NCBI RefSeq assembly: GCF_029201445.1
Contig: NZ_CP102381.1
Span: 434,001 to 498,000 of the forward strand
Length of the DNA: 64,000 bases
Source: Thiomicrorhabdus lithotrophica
Lineage (GTDB): Bacteria; Pseudomonadota; Gammaproteobacteria; Thiomicrospirales; Thiomicrospiraceae
Reading direction: 5' to 3'
The notes beneath the pieces are model-generated. The model ran no database searches. It worked only from the letters and a program-made list of their open reading frames with translations, and was not told the origin of the DNA. How positions within the stretch are numbered: the stretch's first letter is position 1; every line of letters begins with the position of its first letter. Below are positions 26,020 through 34,760 of this stretch, in pieces. A program made the position numbers and the translations under genes.

Positions 26020-27453
26020 TTATTTAACATATATTTTACTTTTTCCTTCCTGATATTCGCTTAATACGAGCGTAGCTAAGCCAGCCAGAAATCCAAAAGT
26101 TAACGCATAAATATTGGTGAGATAACCGCCATAAGTAAACAGACTAAAGATTAGCATTCCCATAATGATAGCTGTAATAGCGCTTAAGGCAGAAGTTTGC
26201 CGACCGAGAGCTAACCATAATACCAGCGGTGCAAAAGCCGAACCTAGCATTCCCCAGGCATCTAAGACCAAATTAAAAACGGTTTGGTTATTACTCATTG
26301 CAAAACTGACGGCAACGACTAAGACAATAAACGTTGAAAACTTAGTAAGCCAAATTGATTGTGTCGGCGTTACCGTTAAATCTCGGCTCAAGGAAGCTGA
26401 ACAGGCTAGAATAAGTGAATCTACAGTCGACATGGTCGCGGCAAACAGAGCCGCTAAAATCAAGCCAACAAATATTTCAGGCATAATTTTATCGGCTAAC
26501 AAAGGCAAGGCGAGTTCAGCATCGAAATCTGCGACTTCAGGAATTAAAACTCGACTTAGCAGGCCTGCTAATATGGTTAAACCGTAAAATAAGAAAAACC
26601 AGCTGTAATAATAGAGCTGCATGTGTCCTACACTGTGTTGGGGAGAAAGGGTGACAAAACGAATGACTATATGAGGTTGCCCAATCACTCCAAAACCACC
26701 AAACAGCCAACCTATGACAAATAAGATGGCACCCAATCCATTGCTATCAGCTGGAAACCAGTTCATATAGGTTTCAGAAACAGCATGTAGCGAGTTAAAA
26801 ACACCGCCATTATCGGATATATGCATCCATCCAAATACGACCATGAGTGTCATCCCAATAATCATAACAATAGACTGGGCAACATCCGTCCAGATTGATG
26901 CTCTTAACCCTCCGGCCAAGCTGTAAATAAAGATCAATACCGCACTGACCATAATACCCATTTCAGGAGACCAGTTTAGTAAGGCTTCAGTTGCTTTTGT
27001 TCCTGCTTTTAATTGTGCAGCAGAATAGACCGTTAGGAATATTAGCGTAATGATTCCAATCAGCTGACGTAACTGATGAAGCTGCTTGGGATTGCTGTTC
27101 TGAGATTGATTGCCTACCCAGTTAGTAACTAACCCGCCAAAAGAGTGCACTTCTTCACTTTGGCCTGCTTGTTGAATTTTTGCGGTGGTTTTTCTTTGGA
27201 TAAGATAATCACCAAGCACCCAGCCAACCATTAACCAGATAGAGGTTAAGCCCATTGAGTAGGTAGCGCCAATCATACCGATAAACATAAAACCGCTATT
27301 ATTGGTTGCTACGGCAGACAATCCAACAAATAGTGGTGACATATTTTTCCCTGCAACCAAATAATCCGAAGGTGTCTGTTTGCTTACAAAATAACTGGAG
27401 ACACCAATAAGAAAAAAGAGTAATAAAAAAGCGATAAAAGCATAAAGAATCAT
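26020..27453 (-). CDS. Sodium/solute symporter (SSS, PutP-like family)
   Basis: A 477-residue inner-membrane carrier with about 13 hydrophobic helices and the SSS family stretches GLSAVATNNSGFMFIGMIGA, SLAGGLRASIWTDVAQ, WLFGGFGVIGQPHI and the late ATMSTVDSLILACSAS sodium-site helix. PutP relatives import proline and other small zwitterions with sodium. Here the gene lies at the end of the ectoine cluster, 18 bases after the TPR gene, so uptake of a compatible solute is plausible but unproven. The product ends shortly after the last helix. A palindrome copy is in frame at LAGLLS. Confidence 0.87.
   Translation of the reverse strand: MILYAFIAFLLLFFLIGVSSYFVSKQTPSDYLVAGKNMSPLFVGLSAVATNNSGFMFIGMIGATYSMGLTSIWLMVGWVLGDYLIQRKTTAKIQQAGQSEEVHSFGGLVTNWVGNQSQNSNPKQLHQLRQLIGIITLIFLTVYSAAQLKAGTKATEALLNWSPEMGIMVSAVLIFIYSLAGGLRASIWTDVAQSIVMIIGMTLMVVFGWMHISDNGGVFNSLHAVSETYMNWFPADSNGLGAILFVIGWLFGGFGVIGQPHIVIRFVTLSPQHSVGHMQLYYYSWFFLFYGLTILAGLLSRVLIPEVADFDAELALPLLADKIMPEIFVGLILAALFAATMSTVDSLILACSASLSRDLTVTPTQSIWLTKFSTFIVLVVAVSFAMSNNQTVFNLVLDAWGMLGSAFAPLVLWLALGRQTSALSAITAIIMGMLIFSLFTYGGYLTNIYALTFGFLAGLATLVLSEYQEGKSKIYVK
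26556..26571. repeat. Iterated palindrome copy 12, variant, in the symporter gene
   Basis: TTAGCAGGCCTGCTAA, a perfect 16-base palindrome in which C/G at the usual second and eleventh positions are swapped to G/C. Reads Ala-Gly-Leu-Leu. Confidence 0.8.
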
Positions 27454-27471
27454 TGAAAGAGTAGCCCTTTT

Positions 27472-28374
27472 TTAGCCATGGCTATTTGTGCTGGTTAAGT
27501 GTTGATCAAGCAAGCTTTGAAACTCAGGTAGATCAAGTAAGTTTTTAAAAACAGGGTCGTCTGTAATTTGTTCTATACTGCCTTCTGATAATTGGATGTT
27601 TTTTTCTAGGTAGCTTAATGCTTCTGGAATTTTGTTGAGCAAGGCGTGTGCTCCAGCAAGTTGATAAAATGCATGGGCATTTTCAGGATCAAGTTTTAAA
27701 GCATTTTGGCAAAGGTTGATTGCCCATATAGGTTCATTAATTTCAAGTGCAGCATCGGCCTTGTAGGTTAAGGCTTCTACATTTTCGGGATCAATTTCGA
27801 GTATTTGATCGTAAATTGAAATTTTATTGTTACTTGAGTTTTCTTGAGCGGCTTTGAGCCAAAGTGTATGAATTTCTTGATGCCTTTTAAGTTTATTTTG
27901 TGCTTGCTGAATCCCTCCCGATTTTTTATTTAAGGCTTCTTCCATCTGATCAAGGCGTTCTTCATAACTGCCTACGATGGCATTTACTTTTGAATCAGCT
28001 AAATGATGAACCTTGTCTTTGATATCTCGAATGGAGGTCCATCCCAACATCACTAATACCGAACTGACTCCTGCAATTAGGTAGAAGAAGTATGTAATGG
28101 TATCGGTTGCGTAGCTAGTCACCTTATCAACGGTTCGGATTTCTCGATCAACCACTTCTTTGGTCAGAGAGACTTCAAGTTTATGCATATCGATGCGTAG
28201 TGCTTTAACCTCATCAACCAAGTACCGTTCAATAAAAGGGTTGTATAACGGTTCTTTTAACTGGTTAATGTGTGATGCAGCTTCTTTATCTGTAACTTGA
28301 GCATCATTTGATATAGCTTGTATTGGATAAATTAAACTAACGATGATAAACAGTGTTGTACTTAATGAGCGCAT
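27472..28374 (-). CDS. Membrane-anchored TPR-repeat protein of unknown function
   Basis: A 300-residue protein with an N-terminal signal sequence (LSTTLFIIVSLIYPIQA), a periplasmic helical stretch of about 70 residues, one membrane helix (YFFYLIAGVSSVLVMLGW, about 95-112), a coiled coil, and three or so tetratricopeptide repeats toward the C-terminus (for example NVEALTYKADAALEINEP and NAHAFYQLAGAHALLNK). This topology would put the TPRs in the cytosol as a docking surface. Its first 13 bases overlap the end of the aspartate kinase gene and the symporter follows closely, so it is translated with the ectoine genes. I know no standard role for it in ectoine metabolism. Confidence 0.75.
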   Translation of the reverse strand: MRSLSTTLFIIVSLIYPIQAISNDAQVTDKEAASHINQLKEPLYNPFIERYLVDEVKALRIDMHKLEVSLTKEVVDREIRTVDKVTSYATDTITYFFYLIAGVSSVLVMLGWTSIRDIKDKVHHLADSKVNAIVGSYEERLDQMEEALNKKSGGIQQAQNKLKRHQEIHTLWLKAAQENSSNNKISIYDQILEIDPENVEALTYKADAALEINEPIWAINLCQNALKLDPENAHAFYQLAGAHALLNKIPEALSYLEKNIQLSEGSIEQITDDPVFKNLLDLPEFQSLLDQHLTSTNSHG

Positions 28375-29804
28375 ATGGCGTTCCCGTGGTTGTGAACTTC
28401 AATTAGACTTTGGTGAAGGGCTTTTATTGATTTTTCATAATCTGCCTCATTCACAAAAAACTGCATTTCTACTTGGCGTGTATTCTGGTGAATGGCCTCA
28501 ATATTGATTCCATTTTCATACAAGGTACTAACAGCGTTGTTTAAAAAGCCTTTAATGCGCATATCACTTCCCATGGCTGAAACTAAAGAAACAGTGCTGT
28601 TCTGTATCGAGGCATTGGGCAGTTTTTCTTGTAGCTGTTTGGTTAAACGATTCACTTTTTTCAAAGAGGCATCGACAAACATGGTGATAGTGTTTGCGTT
28701 AAAGTCTTTATTAATGACTTTGCACTTTAGACGACTAGAAATTTCGAGCAGTTTTTGTTCATAGAAAAATTGATTGCCCATCATATCTTGGTCAAAAATT
28801 TCTACGGCTAACAAGCGTTGCATACCAGCAATGATTTCAACCTTGGGAGCATCACTTTTATAATCTTGAGTGATTAGCGTTCCGTGATGGTTAGGTTCAA
28901 ATGTGTTTTTGATACGTAAAGGTATCTGTAATTGCCTTAACCCTTGTGCAGCACTAGGGTGAATAGCTTCCATGCCTAAATTTGCAAGTTGGTCGGCTAT
29001 GTCATAGTTAGTCTTTCCAATAGGAATGACTCGCTTCTCGCCTACTAGTCTAGGATCAGCACTACTTAGGTGATACTCTTTGTGAATAACCGCTTCTACC
29101 GCTTTTAACTTGACCGCAATTCGACTGAAAGTCATTTCACTATAGCCTCGATCATAGGTTTGCATGAGGTTTTCAGAACAGTGTGTATAGCCAGTCACAA
29201 TCGGCAGGGTTTTACTAAAATCAATTTCAGAAAAATGGCTCGTAATCATTTCATCTAATGAAAGTGGATTTTTGGTTTGCCAGCCAGTTAAATCAATAAA
29301 TTGGGTTTTGATTCCTTCATGTTGTAAAAGGTGTGTTAGATTCCAAGCACTGTGTGCTTCTCCAATACTTGCTAGGAGTTCTCTAACAGTTAGAAGGTGG
29401 CTTTCTAAAGAAAAGTGACCATGGCGACAAAGACTTTGCAAGTAGCTTAATAATTGCTCTGTCTCTGCAATTCGCTTGTTGATAAAGCGATTTGCTTCCA
29501 GTGCCATATCTGAATCTGAAAAAATATTAGCATTAATATGATTTAGTTTTTGACCAAGTTCTTCAAGTGCAATTTTCCAGTTAGCATCAGTATCATCATT
29601 TGCAAATAGTCCATATACGCCAGGCTTGCCTGTTTTTTTATGTTCTAAAAGGTCGTCTGTTACACCGCTGTAGGCTGAGACGACAAAAACACGATTATAT
29701 GGGTTCTCTGGAAAGAGCATGATATTGTCACGTACGGCTTTATATTGACTCATTGAAGTGCCACCGATTTTTTCGACACTGAGCTTGTTGTTTTTGTTGA
29801 ACAT
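28362..29804 (-). CDS. ask: Aspartate kinase of the ectoine cluster
   Basis: Aspartate kinase phosphorylates L-aspartate, the first step toward aspartate semialdehyde, the precursor of ectoine. The 480-residue protein has VEKIGGTSMSQYKAVRDN near the N-terminus, VVSAYSGVTDDLL, the GYTHCSENLMQTYDRGYSE region and paired C-terminal ACT domains (AMGSDMRIKGFLNNAVSTL). This matches the specialised Ask_Ect enzymes of ectABC-ask operons, which are thought to be less sensitive to lysine/threonine feedback. It lies 71 bases after ectC and overlaps the TPR gene by 13 bases. Confidence 0.9.
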   Translation of the reverse strand: MFNKNNKLSVEKIGGTSMSQYKAVRDNIMLFPENPYNRVFVVSAYSGVTDDLLEHKKTGKPGVYGLFANDDTDANWKIALEELGQKLNHINANIFSDSDMALEANRFINKRIAETEQLLSYLQSLCRHGHFSLESHLLTVRELLASIGEAHSAWNLTHLLQHEGIKTQFIDLTGWQTKNPLSLDEMITSHFSEIDFSKTLPIVTGYTHCSENLMQTYDRGYSEMTFSRIAVKLKAVEAVIHKEYHLSSADPRLVGEKRVIPIGKTNYDIADQLANLGMEAIHPSAAQGLRQLQIPLRIKNTFEPNHHGTLITQDYKSDAPKVEIIAGMQRLLAVEIFDQDMMGNQFFYEQKLLEISSRLKCKVINKDFNANTITMFVDASLKKVNRLTKQLQEKLPNASIQNSTVSLVSAMGSDMRIKGFLNNAVSTLYENGINIEAIHQNTRQVEMQFFVNEADYEKSIKALHQSLIEVHNHGNAICAH

Positions 29805-29875
29805 TTATATTTTTATTATTCTTTATTTATTGGAATAGCCTCATGTTATGAGGCTTATCGAATTTACAGAAATTA

Positions 29876-30268
29876 TTATTCAGGAAGATTGTAAGAGCCA
29901 TCTTTGTCATGAGTTTCACGACCAGTAACTGGCGGGTTGAAAACACAAACCATACGCATCTGAACCCCTTTGTTGGCGCTTAGAATATGCTGGTCATTCT
30001 CATTTAAAGCATAAACAGTTCCTTCCTTTATTGGATGGGTAACGCCTGTCGTTTTATCATAAATTTGACCTTCACCCTCAATACAATAAACGGCTTCTAA
30101 ATGGTTTTTATACCAAAGGTGTAAGTCTTCATTGGGTTTGATTAGCGTGTCATGTAATGAAAACCCCATGCCATCTTTGGCTAACAGTAAACGACGGCTA
30201 TTCCATTGTTGACTGTCAACATCAGCTTCAGTTCCAATAATGTCATCATATAAGTTACGAACAATCAT
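29876..30268 (-). CDS. ectC: L-ectoine synthase
   Basis: EctC cyclises N-gamma-acetyl-L-2,4-diaminobutyrate to ectoine. The 130-residue cupin starts MIVRNLYDDIIGTEADVD, the standard EctC start, and contains LHLWYKNHLEAVYCIEGEG with likely metal-ligand residues and the C-terminal CVFNPPVTGRETHDKDGSY. The start at 30268 is preferred over an in-frame ATG 20 codons upstream because an AAGGAAG site precedes it and the extra residues lie inside ectB. One base separates it from the ectB stop, implying coupled translation. Confidence 0.96.
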   Translation of the reverse strand: MIVRNLYDDIIGTEADVDSQQWNSRRLLLAKDGMGFSLHDTLIKPNEDLHLWYKNHLEAVYCIEGEGQIYDKTTGVTHPIKEGTVYALNENDQHILSANKGVQMRMVCVFNPPVTGRETHDKDGSYNLPE

Positions 30269-30269
30269 T

Positions 30270-31532
30270 TTAAGCTTCCTTTGTAATGACTTTTTTAATC
30301 GCATTCTGCAAAATATCAAAGCCTTCATTAATTAATTCTTCAGTAATGACTAATGGCCCCAGGAATTTAATCACTTCGCTGTCGGCACCAGCGGTTTCAA
30401 TTACCAATCCATCATTAAAAGCGGTTGAGCAAATAGCAGAAGTCAGTTCTGGTTTTTTAAACTCCATACCCCAAATAAAGCCATGACCACGAATTTCACG
30501 AATTAGATTTGGAAAGGCTAGAGCAATCTCTTCCATGCGTTTTTGGACAATTTTAGATTTAGCTTTAGTTTGCTTAACCAGTTCATCATCTGCCCAATAT
30601 TTTTTAAGTGCGGCGGTTTGCGCAACAAAGGCTAGGTTATTTCCACGGAAAGTTCCGGAATGCTCGCCAGGACTCCATTTGTCTAGTTCTGGTTTCATTA
30701 AAACTAAAGACATTGGATGACCAGCACCAATTGATTTAGATAAGGTGACAATATCAGGTACAACACCTGCACGTTCAAAACTAAAAAACTCACCAGAGCG
30801 ACCGTTACCCACTTGAATATCATCAACGATCATCAAAATATCAAAATCATCACAGATTTTGCGAAGAGATCTTAACCATTCTTCACCGGCTACGTTAATC
30901 CCTCCTTCAGCCTGAATCGTTTCTAAAACAATCGCAGCAGGGAGTTCTGTACCAGAAGAATCATCCCCTATAATCTTACGTAGGTAAGCCATCGTGTCGA
31001 CTTTATCACCTAGGTAATTGTGAAACGGTACTTGATAGGTGTAACCAGGTACACCGTAGTTGTCATCATGGTAATAACTATTACCAGTAATACTTAAAGA
31101 CCCCATCGACATACCATGGAAACCATTGGTAAAAGACATAACTTGTTTACGGCCTTTTACTTTACGAGCGATTTTAAGAGCGGTTTCAATTGCGTTAGTA
31201 CCTGTAGGCCCTACAAACTGTAATTTATAGTCTAATTCACGAGGTTTTAGAATATTGTTAACAAAGGTTTCCATAAAATCACGTTTGGCAACTGTAGCCA
31301 TATCTAAGGCGTGACCGATACCATTGTTTTGTAAATATTCGATAACGGCTGTGTTAATAACATCATTATTGTGGCCGTAGTTCAATGCGCCAGCACCAGC
31401 AAAAAAATCGATATATCGTTTGCCGTCTTCATCCCAGATTTCGGCCATTTTAGCGGTGCTAAATACCGTAGGGAAAGAACGTACATAACCTCTTACTTCA
31501 GACTCGTATTCATTGAAAATTGATAAAGACAT
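30270..31532 (-). CDS. ectB: Diaminobutyrate-2-oxoglutarate transaminase
   Basis: EctB is a PLP-dependent class III aminotransferase that makes L-2,4-diaminobutyrate from aspartate semialdehyde with glutamate. The 420-residue protein begins IFNEYESEVRGYVRSFP as in other EctB proteins, contains GPTGTNAIETALKIARK, the cofactor-contacting Asp in MIVDDIQVGNGRSG and the PLP lysine in VTLSKSIGAGHPMS. An AAGGAGAC binding site precedes the ATG, and it starts 19 bases after ectA. Order ectA-ectB-ectC is canonical. Confidence 0.96.
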   Translation of the reverse strand: MSLSIFNEYESEVRGYVRSFPTVFSTAKMAEIWDEDGKRYIDFFAGAGALNYGHNNDVINTAVIEYLQNNGIGHALDMATVAKRDFMETFVNNILKPRELDYKLQFVGPTGTNAIETALKIARKVKGRKQVMSFTNGFHGMSMGSLSITGNSYYHDDNYGVPGYTYQVPFHNYLGDKVDTMAYLRKIIGDDSSGTELPAAIVLETIQAEGGINVAGEEWLRSLRKICDDFDILMIVDDIQVGNGRSGEFFSFERAGVVPDIVTLSKSIGAGHPMSLVLMKPELDKWSPGEHSGTFRGNNLAFVAQTAALKKYWADDELVKQTKAKSKIVQKRMEEIALAFPNLIREIRGHGFIWGMEFKKPELTSAICSTAFNDGLVIETAGADSEVIKFLGPLVITEELINEGFDILQNAIKKVITKEA

Positions 31533-31551
31533 CTTTGTCTCCTTGTAGTTT

Positions 31552-32082
31552 TTAAAATAGGGTATTGATTAAATTTTGGTTGTAGGGCGCGCGTAAGCTA
31601 TACAGCTCTTCAGCTTCATGCCCTAAATTGCCAAAGTGCTTTTCTTCTAAAAACGTTTCAACACCCATCGTTAAACGGTATTGCTCAGCAAAACTTTTAA
31701 AAAGGCTTTGTGATGCTTTGTTGGACGGACTTATCGTGCAGCAAATCTCAGTTACAGTCGGTCTACGTTCTTGATTTTTGACTAAGCGATACAGTAGTTG
31801 TCTGCCTAAGCCTTGGCCTCTTGCCTTTTCAGCAACGGCGACTTGCCAAACAAATAGGCTGTCTTTTTCATCAGGGCGAAAATAGGCGGAAATAAAACCG
31901 ATGATTTCTTTATTTTGCACAGCAACCACACAAGTATCTGCAAATTGGGTTGCTTGTAAAAAATAGAGATAACTAGAGTTCAAATCTAGAGGTGGGGATT
32001 GTTTAATAAGTTCGTATATTTCAGCGCCATCATTAATAGTGGGTTTTCTAAATGTAATTAAGTTTTTATTGTCAGGGTCCAT
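31552..32082 (-). CDS. ectA: L-2,4-diaminobutyrate acetyltransferase
   Basis: EctA acetylates L-2,4-diaminobutyrate using acetyl-CoA in ectoine synthesis. The 176-residue GNAT protein has TFRKPTINDGAEIYELIKQS, SYLYFLQATQFADTCVVA and the acetyl-CoA loop KARGQGLGRQLLY. It is first in the operon ectA-ectB-ectC-ask-TPR-symporter. No EctR-type MarR regulator gene stands upstream, unlike in several methylotrophs and halophiles, so osmotic control must act through the promoter or the long leader region described separately. Confidence 0.95.
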   Translation of the reverse strand: MDPDNKNLITFRKPTINDGAEIYELIKQSPPLDLNSSYLYFLQATQFADTCVVAVQNKEIIGFISAYFRPDEKDSLFVWQVAVAEKARGQGLGRQLLYRLVKNQERRPTVTEICCTISPSNKASQSLFKSFAEQYRLTMGVETFLEEKHFGNLGHEAEELYSLRAPYNQNLINTLF

Positions 32083-32492
32083 AATATTTATTTATAAGTT
32101 TGTTTTTGTTGATTAAATCAACCAATCGCAAGTTCGTTATAGCGTTAAGTATTAACAAAGATGGATTGTAAGATATGGTGTTTAATAATTTTTTACGGGT
32201 ACAAAGAAGCCTGGTAAAAAATTCGTACCATACGATTGATTCCTCGGGACGTATCCTCTGGATTAGACTTGACCTAAAACGGTCTGGAGAAAGGGGGCGC
32301 CTAAACGCAAAAGAAATTGTATTTAATACAATTAAATTTAAGATTTTTAATTCATTGGGTTTGTAAATTCTTTTATAGGATAACAAATGAGAACTATATT
32401 TCAAGGCTGAGATTTTTAATTTTTGTATTGGAGTTTCTAGATAAGGCTTGTTTTATGTAAGATTTTTAGATAAATCGAGTTGCTTGTTGAAG
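32083..32492 (-). other. Long upstream region of the ectoine operon with a GC-richer block
   Basis: This 410-base gap precedes ectA. About 32240-32310 is much richer in G and C than its AT-rich flanks, with small dyads (GACC-TAAAAC-GGTC at about 32270, TCGTA-CCA-TACGA followed on the minus strand by a T run at about 32220). It looks like a folded leader RNA, possibly an attenuator, or a bound regulatory site. An open frame of about 110 codons on the minus strand (32072-32404) has no family resemblance and overlaps ectA, so I do not call it a gene. No consensus sigma-70 promoter stood out. Confidence 0.4.
32315..32333. promoter_or_regulatory. Inverted repeat upstream of ectA, candidate operator
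   Basis: AATTGTATT-T-AATACAATT, perfect nine-base arms around one base, about 235 bases before ectA and beside the GC-richer block. A dimeric regulator could bind it; its identity is unknown. Confidence 0.45.
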
Positions 32493-32508
32493 TTACCAGG
32501 CCTGGTAA
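32493..32508. repeat. Iterated palindrome copy 13, perfect, 16 bases
   Basis: TTACCAGGCCTGGTAA, three bases beyond the stop codon of the patatin-like gene. Confidence 0.92.
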
Positions 32509-32511
32509 GTG

Positions 32512-33879
32512 TTATTGAATCTTGGATGTTTGGTCATTGTTTAAAACTTGTAATAACCGTTGAAACTGTAGGTTGTTTCTAAGCAGTGAACGTCCAGCTT
32601 TGATTAATTTGGTAATTTCTGGTTCAGTAAGCGTTAAGCTTGTTGGAATGAGGTTGAATTCTGCTCGTTCTTCATCACTAGAAAGTTGGTCGAAGTTTAA
32701 TTTAATGAAATGCGGTTCGACTTTTTGAGTAGAAGTGGAAAGTTCTTCCCCCCATTTTTTTAAGCTCTTTTCAAACAGTTGCAGTGTGGCCATATTGTAG
32801 CGATGGATTTGTATATCGGTCATTGCATCGACACTTTGCTGAATGGTGGGGGCTTTATTTGATAAACGGATGGGCTTGTTGGTGAGAGTGGATGCATCAA
32901 CCGAGATAACCGCAATGTGTTTTACGTTGTGTTTACCAACTTGTGTCATAAAAGCTTGAGCACCACCAGCTAATTCTATTGCTTCATAAATCGCTCTTAA
33001 TCCAAGGTTGTCGGTAATGCCGCCATCCACTAACTGTAGGTAAGGGTAGTGGGTGTCAGTGTAATCTTTTAGTCCGTCTACGGCCTGTTTTAATTCGTAA
33101 TTGTTTGTAGCCATTTTGGCTAACTCAACTAGCTTTTGTCTGCTTTTATTTTCACAGGGATGGTAGTTTTTAACAACAACAGGATTAAATACAACGGGTA
33201 CGGCTGATGAAGCCGTAACGGCTTTTGAGACTGGAAAACTACCAATATCAGAGCAAATTAAATCGAAATATTCTTGAGTAAATGAGAAGCGTACACCATT
33301 ACTTAAATCTGTTGCATTGATTAAAATTAGGGGGCGGCCGGGTTTATTTAAGTCTGCAAAGGTAGCATCTTTAAAGATTGAGGTGTTGTAAAGTTGAATC
33401 GCCATCTCGGTTCGCCCGGTTTCTTTGAACCAACGAAAAGGGTTGAGTACACCACTAATTAATTCACCCTCAATATCTTGTTTAAGCATGGTGACTTCAA
33501 AATCTTCAAAGGTACGCTTTCCATTTAAACCGTAATAGGCCGCAATAAAACTTCCGCCAGAAACAGAGCTAATAATGTCGACTTCGTCGAGTAAGCGAAG
33601 AGATTTGTCTTGATAGCGAGTTTTAGTATCGTTAAGCTCTTTCAAAACACCATAAGCTAAAGCGGCAGCACGGGTTCCTCCGCCTGAGAAAGTGAGGACG
33701 AGGGCGATTTTGCCTTGTGGTTTGTTCTTAATAACCGATTGCAAAGAGTAGCTTGCATCAAGTGATTTGGATTGATTGTTTTGTTCTACGTTATTGATTA
33801 CACCATAAGAGGAGCAACCTGATAGAAAGCTTAATGTTAAGAGAATGAAAATGCGTTTTAAGTTGCTGCCAGTTAGCAC
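32512..33879 (-). CDS. Patatin-like phospholipase, outer-membrane or periplasmic lipoprotein
   Basis: A 455-residue lipoprotein (lipobox FLSGCSSYG near residue 22) with a patatin lipid acyl-hydrolase domain at about 55-330. The oxyanion loop FSGGGTRAAALAYGVL, the nucleophile Ser in SSVSGGSFIAAY and the catalytic Asp in LVDGGITDNLGLRA are all present, so it should be active on lipids or acyl esters. The C-terminal 100 residues are less conserved. It is monocistronic; a perfect palindrome copy lies right after its stop in place of a classical terminator. The function could be membrane lipid turnover; a secreted effector is less likely given lipidation. Confidence 0.87.
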   Translation of the reverse strand: MLTGSNLKRIFILLTLSFLSGCSSYGVINNVEQNNQSKSLDASYSLQSVIKNKPQGKIALVLTFSGGGTRAAALAYGVLKELNDTKTRYQDKSLRLLDEVDIISSVSGGSFIAAYYGLNGKRTFEDFEVTMLKQDIEGELISGVLNPFRWFKETGRTEMAIQLYNTSIFKDATFADLNKPGRPLILINATDLSNGVRFSFTQEYFDLICSDIGSFPVSKAVTASSAVPVVFNPVVVKNYHPCENKSRQKLVELAKMATNNYELKQAVDGLKDYTDTHYPYLQLVDGGITDNLGLRAIYEAIELAGGAQAFMTQVGKHNVKHIAVISVDASTLTNKPIRLSNKAPTIQQSVDAMTDIQIHRYNMATLQLFEKSLKKWGEELSTSTQKVEPHFIKLNFDQLSSDEERAEFNLIPTSLTLTEPEITKLIKAGRSLLRNNLQFQRLLQVLNNDQTSKIQ

Positions 33880-34056
33880 GATTCAAGCCCTTTAGGTTTA
33901 TGTTGGAAATATCTTATCACGACTTTTTAGGTAGTTGACTAGAGTTATGACTGCTTTACAAGTTAATTCATTTAGCCTAAAAAATGCATTAAATTTCGTT
34001 TGAAGGCTTTATTAAATTAAGTTTTGGTCGATATCTATTATTAGAGGTATCTATGG

Positions 34057-34683
34057 ATGAGAAATGATAAGCCGGTTACTCCTGCTGTTAAGTACTTTTT
34101 TCGGCGTCTAGAAAAACGCGCGGCACAAATTCAACAAGCGTTGAATGAGCAGGAAAGTGAGCATCAAGAGGTTTCTTTTGAAGAGGTCGAGGGGTTTTTT
34201 AGACAAATAATGACGCAAAATATTTTTATTCATACGGTTGGTTTAAATGGAAAGCATGAGTCAACCATATTGTCCAAAGCGATATTTAGTATGAATAGAG
34301 TTGTTCGAGTTTATTACAGTACTAGTTTTGATGAAAATCAAAGCGGGTTTATTCGTTTGCGTCCAGACGTGGGTTTGCAATCGATTGTTGTTGAGAGGAT
34401 GCATGGCTATAGGCCAACGGCAGATGTTTTATACGTGAGTCGTGACCAATGTCACGTGATACGTTTTATGATACGTTGGCTGTTACGACGTATTGATTGG
34501 GATAAAACTAAATTAAATAATTTAGATTTATATAAGCGTTTTCTCGAGGATCAGCAAGCTGAAATTGAAAGGAAGATTGCAGAGGCTGAAGCTCAGCGAG
34601 AAGCAGAAGAGATTCAGCAAGCTTTAGAAAAGCATCAAGCAGGATTCATTAGGCGAAGAATAGTTCCCACTAAAATTAAATAG
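34057..34683 (+). CDS. Unrecognised 208-residue protein
   Basis: I do not recognise this protein. It has no signal peptide or membrane helix. Residues 1-45 are basic and helical, the middle (about 55-150) mixes strands and helices with FIRLRPDVGLQSIVVERMHG and HVIRFMIRWLLRRIDWDK, and the C-terminal 60 residues form a charged coiled coil (EDQQAEIERKIAEAEAQREA) ending in a basic tail. The pattern suggests nucleic acid or ribosome association, but this is only inference. An AGAGG site lies ten bases before the ATG and is better placed for an overlapping four-codon frame ATG-GAT-GAG-AAA-TGA at 34053. A terminator follows. Confidence 0.6.
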   Translation: MRNDKPVTPAVKYFFRRLEKRAAQIQQALNEQESEHQEVSFEEVEGFFRQIMTQNIFIHTVGLNGKHESTILSKAIFSMNRVVRVYYSTSFDENQSGFIRLRPDVGLQSIVVERMHGYRPTADVLYVSRDQCHVIRFMIRWLLRRIDWDKTKLNNLDLYKRFLEDQQAEIERKIAEAEAQREAEEIQQALEKHQAGFIRRRIVPTKIK

Positions 34684-34724
34684 CTCGCTTTTAATTTCAA
34701 AGTACTTTAAAGATCTTGTTCAGA

Positions 34725-34755
34725 AATGAGCAAGGTTTTATTATTGACTTAAAGG
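34725..34755 (+). terminator. Probable intrinsic terminator after the unrecognised gene
   Basis: CTTGTTC (34725-34731) pairs with GAGCAAG (34738-34744), one pair being G-T, over a six-base loop. GTTTTATTATT follows. Confidence 0.55.
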
Positions 34756-34760
34756 GCCGC

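Noticed and set aside
32240-32310. Glycine riboswitch on the plus strand (GGAGA ... GGCGCC ... GCAAAAG)
   Set aside because: The required later stem and CTCAGG-type segment are missing, and no glycine gene lies downstream on that strand.
32072-32404. Open frame of about 110 codons on the minus strand upstream of ectA
   Set aside because: It overlaps the ectA start, has no recognisable domain and no good binding site. The region looks like a leader instead.
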